Of a DNA stretch of 34,843 nt, positions 1-6,560 are shown one piece after another. Made by a program: the position numbers and the translations under genes. The notes under the pieces were generated by a model. That model saw only the letters and a list, made by a program, of their open reading frames with translations. It did no database searches and was not told the DNA's origin. Numbering within the stretch: the first letter of the stretch is position 1; each line of letters begins with the position of its first letter. The DNA is taken from positions 1-34,843 of the forward strand of contig JAICUY010000012.1 in NCBI GenBank assembly GCA_025935615.1, written 5' to 3'. This stretch comes from Steroidobacteraceae bacterium. Lineage in GTDB: Bacteria; Chloroflexota; Limnocylindria; QHBO01.

Positions 1-76
1 AGCGCTGGTCGGGAGCGCTGGCCGGTCGGGGTCGCCGACTGCGCTCGCGCCGCTTTGCGCTCGCTCCTCCGCCCTG

Positions 77-107
77 CGCATGCGTGTGCCGCATGCAACG
101 CCGCATG
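77..107. repeat. Three spaced CGCATG copies
   Basis: CGCATG occurs at 77-82, 90-95 and 102-107, giving units of about 12-13 bp (CGCATG followed by a short variable GC-rich piece). It could be a degenerate tandem repeat or chance in GC-rich sequence. Confidence 0.3.
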
Positions 108-109
108 AA

Positions 110-124
110 CGGCGCTTTGCGCCG
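110..124. repeat. Short perfect inverted repeat (CGGCGC-TTT-GCGCCG)
   Basis: A 6-bp perfect stem with a 3-nt loop downstream of efp. There is no clear T-tract on either side. It may be part of a rho-independent-like stop or simply a GC-rich palindrome. Confidence 0.3.
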
Positions 125-180
125 CAGCTGATGACGCCCGGTGCATGAATTCGCGCGCAAGGCCACCCTCGCGCGGGGCT

Positions 181-199
181 GTATGCGTCGGGCGCATAC
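181..199 (-). terminator. Candidate hairpin just after efp
   Basis: GTATGCG and CGCATAC form a perfect 7-bp stem around a 5-nt loop, starting about 19 nt beyond the efp stop. The position suits termination of the efp transcript. No U-run follows it, so a classical intrinsic terminator is not shown. Confidence 0.35.
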
Positions 200-217
200 G
201 GGGCGACTGCGCCGGCG

Positions 218-778
218 TTACTGGACTCGGGTGACGTATTCGCCGTTGCGGGTGTCGACCCGCAGCAGGTCGCCCTCGTTGACGAACAGCGGCACCTGGA
301 CCACCAATCCCGTCTCGACGGTGGCGGCCTTCTTGGCACCGGTCGCCGTGTCGCCCGCAAATCCCGGCTCGGTCTCAACCACCCGCAGGTCGACGGTGAC
401 CGGCAGGTCGACGCCCAGGATCTCGTTCTCGTAGTTGCTCACGAAGACCTCGGTGTTCTCCTTGAGGTACTTCGCGTCGTCGCCCAGCAGTGCGGCCGAG
501 ACGGCGAACTGGTCGTAGGTCTCGGAGTCCATGAAGTGGAACGCGTCGCCGTCGTTGTACAGGTACTGCACCTTGCGCTGCTCGACGCGGGCGCGCGGCC
601 AGCGTGTCCCGGCCTGGAAGGTGCGCTCCACGATGTCGCCCTTGCGCACGTTCTGCAGCTTCATGCGCACCTGGGCCGAGCCACGCGCCATCTTGATGTG
701 GTTCCAATCGAGGACCTTCATCAGCTGGCCGTCCAGCTCGATGATGATCCCCTTCTTGACGTCTCCGGTGCTGATCAT
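218..778 (-). CDS. efp: Translation elongation factor P
   Basis: EF-P binds between the P and E sites of the ribosome and relieves stalling at polyproline stretches. The 186-residue product has the usual length and the three-part architecture: a KOW-like N-terminal domain (about 1-65), a central OB fold (about 68-125) and a C-terminal OB fold ending in the usual GEYVTRV-type tail. The loop that reaches the peptidyl-transferase centre reads HIKMARGSAQ, so its tip is Arg32 where many bacteria have a lysine. Arg at this position is rhamnosylated by EarP in some proteobacteria; no such enzyme is in the window. It is the last visible gene of the operon starting at alaS, 55 bp after pepP, with its own Shine-Dalgarno. 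The ATG at 776-778 gives the normal family start. Confidence 0.97.
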   Translation of the reverse strand: MISTGDVKKGIIIELDGQLMKVLDWNHIKMARGSAQVRMKLQNVRKGDIVERTFQAGTRWPRARVEQRKVQYLYNDGDAFHFMDSETYDQFAVSAALLGDDAKYLKENTEVFVSNYENEILGVDLPVTVDLRVVETEPGFAGDTATGAKKAATVETGLVVQVPLFVNEGDLLRVDTRNGEYVTRVQ

Positions 779-793
779 TCCAGTGGACCGATG

Positions 794-799
794 CCTCCC
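794..799 (-). promoter_or_regulatory. Ribosome binding site for efp
   Basis: CCTCCC on the plus strand reads GGGAGG on the coding strand, about 15 nt before the efp ATG. The spacing is longer than ideal, but it is the only purine-rich match in the 55-bp gap after pepP. Confidence 0.45.
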
Positions 800-833
800 G
801 TGCGCGCCGGTACCGCGGCCGGCGTCCGATGAT

Positions 834-1940
834 TCAAATGACGAGCAAGTCGTGCGGGGCGCCGGTCAGGCGCCGCGGCCCGCCCTCCTCGACGACCACG
901 TCGTCCTCGATGCGGATCCCGATCTCGCCGGACAGGTAGATGCCCGGTTCCAGGGTGAAAACCATGCCGGCCTCGAGCGGCCGATCGTAACTCAGCAGCA
1001 TCGGCGCCTCGTGGGTCTCGAGACCGATGCCGTGGCCGATCCCGTGCGTGAACGCCTCGCCGAAGCCTGCAGCGTCGATGACCGCCCGTGCGGCGCCGTC
1101 GACCGCGGTCCCCACCACGCCCGGCGCCACCGCCTCGAACGCCGCCTGCTGGGCGGCAAGCACCGTGGCGTACAGCTCCCGCTGCCGCCCCGACGGCTCA
1201 CCGATGAAGACGGTCCGCGTCACGTCGGTCCGGTAGCCGTCGACCTGGCAGCCGAAGTCGATCAGCAGCGGCTCGCCGGGCACGACGGGCGCGTCGCCGG
1301 GCCGGCCGTGCGGCATGGCCGCGCGAGCGCCGACCAGCACGATCGGCTCGAAGGCGAGATCCTCCGCGCCATGTTCGCGGAACCAGCGTTCGATCTCCCA
1401 GGCGACCGCGCGCTCACTGGTGCCCGGAGACAGCCAGCCGACCAGGTGCGCGAAGCAGGCATCGGTCAGGGCGGCGGCGGCCTCGAGGGCACGCAGCTCA
1501 GCTGGATCCTTGCGCAGCCGCAGCTCGGTCAGCACCGCGTCGATGGGCACCAGCTCGACGGCGCTGGCAGCTGCCAGCGACGTCCACGCGGCATGCGACA
1601 GGACTTCGGCCTCGGCGCCGCAGCGCCGGATGCCGAGCTCGGCAAGGATGGGTGGCAGCTCGGTCCGTATCGGTCCGCGCGTACGGCGCACCTGCCAGTC
1701 CGGCGCTTCGCTGGCGGCCTGCTCGAGATAGCGGGGGTCGCTGAGCAGCAGCTGGCGATCGCGGGTCAGCAGCAGGCTTCCGCTGAACCCGCTGGTCGCC
1801 TCGTCGCCGCGGGCGATGACGAAGCCGGAGAGGTGACGCTTGGCGGCGTTGCGGCTGACGAGCAGCCCGTCGAGCTCCAGCTCGTCGAGCAGCCGCCGCG
1901 CTCGCTCGACCCGCGATGCGCTGGGCGAGGCGATGGTCAC
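834..1940 (-). CDS. pepP: Xaa-Pro aminopeptidase-like M24 metallopeptidase
   Basis: A cytoplasmic dinuclear metallo-aminopeptidase of family M24B, which removes N-terminal residues preceding proline or cleaves X-Pro dipeptides. It has an N-terminal creatinase-like domain (about 10-135) and a C-terminal pita-bread domain (about 145-368). All five metal ligands are visible, numbered from the chosen GTG: Asp228 (LIDFG), Asp239 (TDVTR), His303 (HGIGHGIG), Glu331 (LEPGIY) and Glu345 (RIEDD). The chosen GTG forms a 4-bp GTGA overlap with the mltG stop, matching other junctions here. A second in-frame GTG four codons upstream, at 1952, is equally possible. The pepP-efp order is common in bacteria. 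PepP versus PepQ cannot be settled from sequence alone. Confidence 0.92.
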   Translation of the reverse strand: MTIASPSASRVERARRLLDELELDGLLVSRNAAKRHLSGFVIARGDEATSGFSGSLLLTRDRQLLLSDPRYLEQAASEAPDWQVRRTRGPIRTELPPILAELGIRRCGAEAEVLSHAAWTSLAAASAVELVPIDAVLTELRLRKDPAELRALEAAAALTDACFAHLVGWLSPGTSERAVAWEIERWFREHGAEDLAFEPIVLVGARAAMPHGRPGDAPVVPGEPLLIDFGCQVDGYRTDVTRTVFIGEPSGRQRELYATVLAAQQAAFEAVAPGVVGTAVDGAARAVIDAAGFGEAFTHGIGHGIGLETHEAPMLLSYDRPLEAGMVFTLEPGIYLSGEIGIRIEDDVVVEEGGPRRLTGAPHDLLVI

Positions 1941-3265
1941 TGGGCCGGGCACTCGGCCCTGGCCTTGGCGATGTTGGCCTCATGCTCGGCATTCGTCTTG
2001 GCGAAGTAGTGAGACCCGTCGCGATCGCCGCCGGGGCAGGCGGCCACGAAGTACAGGTAGTCGCCCCGCGGGTTGGCAACCGCCGAAAGTGAGGACGCGC
2101 GAGGAGCCGCAATCGGACTCGGCGGCAGGCCCTGGTGCAGGTAGGTCTGGTAGCGGGACAGGCGCTTCGGCCAATCGGCGCCGACATCCTTGCCCGCTGC
2201 CTGCAGGGGAGCCCACCAGTCGATGTCGGCCCACTCGTCGAGCGGGGCGTCGCCATGCTCGAAGGTGGCCTGGCCGTACTGCAGGGTCGGGTCGGCGTTC
2301 AAGAAGCCGTTCGTCTCGCCGTTCTCCGGGTTCTGGATGCGGTTGATGTAGACCGCGGCGATGAGCGGCCGCTCGTCGTCGAGCACCGCCTCGCGCTCCA
2401 CGATCGAGGCGATCTTCACGGCATCGTCGATCGACAGGCCCTGCTTGGCCAGGCCGTTCCGAATCTTGTCGGTGAGATGTTCCTCGAACGTGTCCAGGAA
2501 GAGCCCCAGCACCTTGCGCGCACTCCAGTTGCCGTCGATCTTGTAGGTATCGGGATAGATGTAGCCCTCCAGCGTGCGACCGACGCGCAGGTTCTGCAGG
2601 AAGTCATACTGCGAGGTCAGGTCGGCGGGCGGCTTCTCGACCAGCGACGCGAACTCGTCGACGTTCATGGTGCTCTTGGTGGTCGCCAGGTAGGACACGA
2701 TCTGCTCCAGGCGCCACCCCTCGCCAATCCGAATCTGAAGCTCCGGCCCTGCCTTCTGGCGCAGCGCCGCGACGATCTCACTGGGTTTCAGGCTCGGCGA
2801 CAGGTCGTAGGTGCCCGCCTGCAGGTTCCCGGCGCGTCCCGCCTGCAGTACCGCCCACTGGAAGGCGAGCTCGGAACGGATCAACCCCTCCTGGAACAGC
2901 TGGTGGCCGATCTCGGCATCGCTGGTTCCCGGGTTGACCGTGACGGTGATCCGCTCGCCGGTGTCGCTCTTGGGAGCGTCCGACAGCTCCGCGGGCGAGT
3001 ACCACTCCACGAAGTTGCGCACCACGCCGTGCTCGATCGAGCCCGGATTCGATTCAACCCACGACATCAGCCGCGGCGCGAAGGCCAGGAAGCCCAGGAA
3101 GATGACGATCGCCGCGGCGGCCACCACGGCCGCGAACCACATCAGCAGGACGATCGGCTGGAAGCGTCGACGACGCCGCACGGGTCCCTCGCGCTGGTCG
3201 CGCAGCTCGCGGATACGCGCGTTGCGCCGCTGGTCGAGCTCCCACTGCGTCGGTCGACGCGTCAT
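1937..3265 (-). CDS. mltG: Endolytic murein transglycosylase MltG
   Basis: MltG (YceG family) cuts nascent peptidoglycan glycan strands beside the membrane and is thought to set their length. The 442-residue protein has a basic cytoplasmic N-terminus (RRRRF at about 31-35) and one membrane anchor (about 37-62). A LysM-like region (about 105-170) follows, then the catalytic domain (about 175-440). The family motif IASIVERE contains the predicted catalytic Glu290, and the downstream YINRI and DPTLQYG motifs are present. The start overlaps the ruvX stop as ATGA and is preceded by a very strong AAGGAGG. It sits among other envelope genes. Confidence 0.95.
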   Translation of the reverse strand: MTRRPTQWELDQRRNARIRELRDQREGPVRRRRRFQPIVLLMWFAAVVAAAAIVIFLGFLAFAPRLMSWVESNPGSIEHGVVRNFVEWYSPAELSDAPKSDTGERITVTVNPGTSDAEIGHQLFQEGLIRSELAFQWAVLQAGRAGNLQAGTYDLSPSLKPSEIVAALRQKAGPELQIRIGEGWRLEQIVSYLATTKSTMNVDEFASLVEKPPADLTSQYDFLQNLRVGRTLEGYIYPDTYKIDGNWSARKVLGLFLDTFEEHLTDKIRNGLAKQGLSIDDAVKIASIVEREAVLDDERPLIAAVYINRIQNPENGETNGFLNADPTLQYGQATFEHGDAPLDEWADIDWWAPLQAAGKDVGADWPKRLSRYQTYLHQGLPPSPIAAPRASSLSAVANPRGDYLYFVAACPGGDRDGSHYFAKTNAEHEANIAKARAECPAQ

Positions 3266-3678
3266 CGATCCTCCTTGGACATGTCCAGATATTGTTGCAG
3301 GATGATCCGAGCCGCCGCCGAATCCAGCTCACCGCTGCGCCGGCTCGGTCGCCGGCCGGCCTCGGCCAGTCGCTCTCCCGCCTCCCAGCTGCTGAGGCGC
3401 TCGTCGACGTAGACGACCGCCAGACCGATACGGGCCAGCCGTTTCCCGAAGGCCCGGGCCACGGCCGCCTGGCGCCCCTCGCTGCCGTCCATGTTGAGCG
3501 GCAGGCCGATCACCGCCGTGTCGATGCCCTCGCGTCGCGCCAGCTCCGCCAGCGCCTCGATGGCTGCCTCGTTGCGCCGGGTGAGCGCCGGCCGCCCGAA
3601 AGCGAGTCCGGTCTCGCTGTCACCCACCGCCACACCGATGCGTCGCGTCCCGTGGTCGATCCCCAGGAAGCGGCTCAC
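3262..3678 (-). CDS. ruvX: RuvX/YqgF-type putative RNase H-fold nuclease
   Basis: A member of the YqgF family (putative pre-16S rRNA nuclease, also annotated as a Holliday junction resolvase). The product is 138 residues, normal for the family. It starts with the RNase H-fold strand FLGIDHGTRRIG carrying Asp8. Other family motifs are GLPLNMDG, YVDERLSS and DSAAARIILQQYL near the end, with further acidic residues. I chose the GTG at 3676-3678 because the family begins right there and it makes a GTGA overlap with the stop of the upstream gene. A longer frame to 3753 would add 25 unrelated residues. Its end overlaps the mltG start as ATGA. Confidence 0.93.
   Translation of the reverse strand: MSRFLGIDHGTRRIGVAVGDSETGLAFGRPALTRRNEAAIEALAELARREGIDTAVIGLPLNMDGSEGRQAAVARAFGKRLARIGLAVVYVDERLSSWEAGERLAEAGRRPSRRSGELDSAAARIILQQYLDMSKEDR
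3270..3276 (-). promoter_or_regulatory. Strong Shine-Dalgarno for mltG inside the end of ruvX
   Basis: CCTCCTT on the plus strand is AAGGAGG on the coding strand, four bases before the mltG ATG and within the last ruvX codons. It is one of the best matches to the 16S tail in the window. It suggests mltG is translated efficiently as well as being coupled to ruvX. Confidence 0.7.
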
Positions 3679-5261
3679 CCCGAATCGGTCCCGACCAGCT
3701 CGATGCTGATCCGCCAATCGGCACCCGGCACGGTGGTGACCCATCCCGGCCACAGCGAGACCTCGGCCGGACCGATATTCGCCAGCGCTTGCTCTGCCTG
3801 GTCCGGTGAGAGGCCCTTGACTCGCTGCCGCAGCGCCGCCATGTCAACGCTGGGGGCTGCCTGGGCAGTGACCGTGACCTCGACCCGCACCTCGTCGCCG
3901 TGCAGGCTTGCCTCGCCAACCTTATCGTCGATCGTGTCCGGCAGGAGGGTCGCGTCCGACGGGACGGCTGCCGAGTCGGCGGAAAGCTGCTGGCGCGCCT
4001 CCTCGTCGATGGCGCTGCGCTCCACCGCCGGATAGTCGTAGGCGAGGGTTCCGGTCAGCTCGAATCGCTCCTCGCCGCGCTGCCCGACGAGATCGTCGGG
4101 CACCGTGATGTCCGGCGTCGGCGCCTGGGCCGGCTCAACCGTCAGCAGGTCTTGGTGGGTCGCCAGCTCGTCGTGCAGCTGGGTCGCCAGCGCATCGGTG
4201 ATGCGCGCTCGCAGCCGGTCGACATCCGGCTGCCGTACCACCGGGATGTGCTCCTCGCTGCCACCCGAGGTCGGATCCGGGTTGTCGACCAGCCGGTGCG
4301 TCGTGTTCGGGAAGCCACGAAGGCAGAAGCGGATGCCAGGGTCGGCGATGGTGTCGATGGCATGCGCGTCGACGTTGCCGTCCTCGCCCGGTTCGACGGC
4401 GGTGATGCCCACGCTGGCCGATCCGGGCTTGATGCCGCGACCGGTGAGCTTGCCCTCCGGAACGGTGACGTCCTCGTCCGTGGTGAAGGCACTGTCGCCT
4501 GCCATCACCGTCGTCCCCGCCGGCACGCGGCAGCGACCGGGGTTTCCGCTCTGGAACAGGACCGTTCCCTGCGCCGGGCTGCGCTCGATGTGCTCGCCTC
4601 GCGCCTTGCCGCTCATCGTCAGCTCGAGCTGCCCGCTGACGTGCTGCGGATCCGGCGTGACGGTGTACTGGAGCGGACCGACGGGCCGCGTCTCGGGCCT
4701 GATGCGGATCGTAGCCGCGGGCAGGACTGCTGCGGCCACGGCGCCGGCGGCGACCAGGGCGCCGAGGAGGATCGCTACGCCCAGCCAGGCGATGCCACGA
4801 CGTCGAGGTCGTCCAGGTCGTCCAGGTGGCGGCCGACGGGGAGGCGCAGCACGGGGCGCGGGGGGTGGAACGATCCTGACGGGGCGGGTCTCCTCGCTGG
4901 CCGCGGCAATCGGAACCGCGGCCGTTTCGTCGGCGCGGACGACGTGGATGGTGGCCTTCGGCGCGGGGCTGGCATCGACGGCGGCCACGCCTCCACGTGC
5001 ATCGGCCACCGTGGCGAAGGAAGGGATGCCAGCCTCGGCGGCGAGCGTGCGCCCCAGCGGATCGGCAACCAGCGCCAGTGACCGGCCGTCTTCGGCCGCC
5101 ACGCCGGCGAGGAGCCGGAGCGCCACGGCGGAAGAGGTTGCGCGGGTGCGGCCCGGGGCGACCAGGATGACCTGCGGCGCATCGGTCTCGCGAACGCGAC
5201 GGACCACCGACGTGATCTCGTCGTCCGGTTCGAGGTAGAGGATCTCCGGCTCGGTCGCCAT
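3675..5261 (-). CDS. Bitopic membrane protein with baseplate-J-like extracytoplasmic part
   Basis: A 528-residue protein of unproven function. Residues 1-110 look like a cytoplasmic Rossmann-like domain (LEPDDEITSVV, then alternating strands and helices), without recognisable catalytic residues. A Pro/Arg-rich linker (about 125-155) precedes one transmembrane helix (about 157-180). The flanking RRR predicts the N-terminus inside. The remaining roughly 345 residues lie outside and resemble the baseplate J/gp47-like proteins annotated in Chloroflexota and candidate-phyla genomes, with strand-rich segments and a C-terminal IELVG. There is no phage gene nearby, so a phage role is unlikely. It starts 6 bp after an FtsA-like actin gene and overlaps ruvX, so it is probably part of an envelope module. 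The name rests on family recall, not on a search. Confidence 0.7.
   Translation of the reverse strand: MATEPEILYLEPDDEITSVVRRVRETDAPQVILVAPGRTRATSSAVALRLLAGVAAEDGRSLALVADPLGRTLAAEAGIPSFATVADARGGVAAVDASPAPKATIHVVRADETAAVPIAAASEETRPVRIVPPPAPRAAPPRRPPPGRPGRPRRRGIAWLGVAILLGALVAAGAVAAAVLPAATIRIRPETRPVGPLQYTVTPDPQHVSGQLELTMSGKARGEHIERSPAQGTVLFQSGNPGRCRVPAGTTVMAGDSAFTTDEDVTVPEGKLTGRGIKPGSASVGITAVEPGEDGNVDAHAIDTIADPGIRFCLRGFPNTTHRLVDNPDPTSGGSEEHIPVVRQPDVDRLRARITDALATQLHDELATHQDLLTVEPAQAPTPDITVPDDLVGQRGEERFELTGTLAYDYPAVERSAIDEEARQQLSADSAAVPSDATLLPDTIDDKVGEASLHGDEVRVEVTVTAQAAPSVDMAALRQRVKGLSPDQAEQALANIGPAEVSLWPGWVTTVPGADWRISIELVGTDSG
4806..4823. repeat. Two tandem 9-bp units in the Pro/Arg linker
   Basis: AGGTCGTCC is repeated head to tail at 4806-4814 and 4815-4823 and begins a third time. 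It encodes the RPGRPR-type linker of the membrane protein just before its transmembrane helix. Such units can change copy number by slippage in steps of three residues. Confidence 0.5.
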
Positions 5262-5267
5262 GCGCGT

Positions 5268-6560
5268 CTAGAGCTCCATGGCGCGCACGGCGCGGCGCAT
5301 GGCGCGCTCCAGCGGCGTCGCCTGCGCGTCGAGGATGAGCGCCTGGTGGGCAAGGGCCATGGGCGTCACGTCCTGGCGGGTCACCAGCCGGTCGGTCCCA
5401 TCGCGCACACCCGCTACGTCGGCGGGAGCCAGGGCGCGCACCTCCGGCCGGCGCGCGAACGGCAGCGAGCGCCACCAGGCATCACCGGCCAGCGCCTCGG
5501 CGATCTGCGGAAGCTGGGCGCCGCCGCCGCACAGCTCGATTCGGCCCGGCAGCAGCTCGCCTTCGGCCAGATCGCCGATCATCAAGCCGACGCCGCGCAG
5601 CCAGACCGCCGCGTCGTCAGCCAGGGTCGTGGCGAGCTCGCCAGGGTCGACAGCGTCGTCACCCTCGCCAAGCTTCACCGCCTCGGCGCGAGCGAAGGGG
5701 AGGTTGAAGCGCTCCGCCACGCCGCGGGTGAAGGCGCGACCGCCGAGGGCCAGCATCTTCGTCCCGGCGATCCCGCCGTGGCGCACCAGCGCGACGTCGG
5801 TCGTGCCGCCACCGACGTCGATGAAGACGGCGCCGGCGTCCCCCATCTCTCCCGGATCAAGGCAGGTGGCGACGGCGTACGGCTCGGCGATGACGCCCAG
5901 CAGATCGAGCCCCAGGGCATGCGCCACCGACTGCAGGGCGCCAAGGTGAACCATCGGCGCGAAGGCGTTGAAAACCGCCAGCTCGAGGTGGGCACCGGTG
6001 AAGCCGATGGGATTGCTGACCGGATAGCCATCGATCTTGATCTCGACGATGGCGGCGTGCACCAGCCGCACGTCGAGGCGATCGATGCCGCTCTCCCAGG
6101 CGATCCGCCGTTCTGCTTCACGCAGCGCCTGGTCCTGGACGCTGCGCACGATGCGATCGAGCTCGTCGTCGCTGAGCGGGTCACGCGCATCGGCGCGGCG
6201 ATGGGTGACGGTCGACGTCGTGCCCTTGACCAGCTCGCCGGCGATGCCGATGACCGCCGAGGTCGGCCGCAGGGCCGCCCGCGACTCGGCCTCGACGAGT
6301 GCCGCCTGGCAGTTGCGGACGACCGCGTCGATGTCGCTCACCGTCCCGCTCTGCATGTGGCTCAGGCCCTGCCGCTGCCGCCCGACGCCGCGCACCACGC
6401 CGCTCATGCCGTCGGCGACGGTCTCGATGCTGACGACCAGTGCCTTGGCGAACTCGGTGCCCACGTCGAGCGCCACCAGCGCCGGAGCCCGAGCCTGACG
6501 CCCGCCGCCTCGCCCCATCGCCCCGAGCCGCCCGGCGACCCGTCCGAGGAGCTGGGGCAT
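5268..6560 (-). CDS. FtsA/PilM-like actin-fold ATPase
   Basis: A 430-residue cytoplasmic actin-like protein. The phosphate-1 loop is at 27-42 (ALDVGTEFAKAL), phosphate-2 at 245-259 (FIDVGGGTTDVAL) and the adenosine motif at 343-349 (LCGGGAQ). A segment at about 70-140 resembles the SHS2 subdomain inserted in FtsA, including a GTVSDID start. No FtsZ gene is in the window and the typical C-terminal amphipathic helix of FtsA is not obvious. It could therefore be a divergent FtsA or an actin for another membrane complex. It shares TGATG with the alaS stop; a TTG one codon earlier (6563) is the alternative start. Its downstream partner is a bitopic membrane protein, as in PilM-PilN pairs. Confidence 0.8.
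   Translation of the reverse strand: MPQLLGRVAGRLGAMGRGGGRQARAPALVALDVGTEFAKALVVSIETVADGMSGVVRGVGRQRQGLSHMQSGTVSDIDAVVRNCQAALVEAESRAALRPTSAVIGIAGELVKGTTSTVTHRRADARDPLSDDELDRIVRSVQDQALREAERRIAWESGIDRLDVRLVHAAIVEIKIDGYPVSNPIGFTGAHLELAVFNAFAPMVHLGALQSVAHALGLDLLGVIAEPYAVATCLDPGEMGDAGAVFIDVGGGTTDVALVRHGGIAGTKMLALGGRAFTRGVAERFNLPFARAEAVKLGEGDDAVDPGELATTLADDAAVWLRGVGLMIGDLAEGELLPGRIELCGGGAQLPQIAEALAGDAWWRSLPFARRPEVRALAPADVAGVRDGTDRLVTRQDVTPMALAHQALILDAQATPLERAMRRAVRAMEL

Larger units (their letters stand above)
1..217. other. Non-coding tail downstream of efp with small repeats and hairpins
   Basis: No convincing gene is seen between the window edge and the efp stop codon. The stretch holds short direct repeats: the nonamer TGCGCTCGC at 40-48 and 56-64, and AGCGCTGG near 1 and 14. 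It also holds three spaced CGCATG copies and several short GC-rich inverted repeats. The open frames here have no protein-like character. It may be the intergenic space between efp and the next gene beyond the edge. Confidence 0.5.

Noticed and set aside
531-2009. Long plus-strand open frame of 492 residues over efp and pepP
   Set aside because: It is an antisense shadow of two well-supported genes, with no domain or ribosome site. Long antisense frames are expected at this GC content.
3675-5261. Prophage baseplate gene
   Set aside because: The baseplate-J-like protein has a membrane helix and cytoplasmic domain and is in an operon with cell-envelope genes. No tail, capsid or integrase genes are near.
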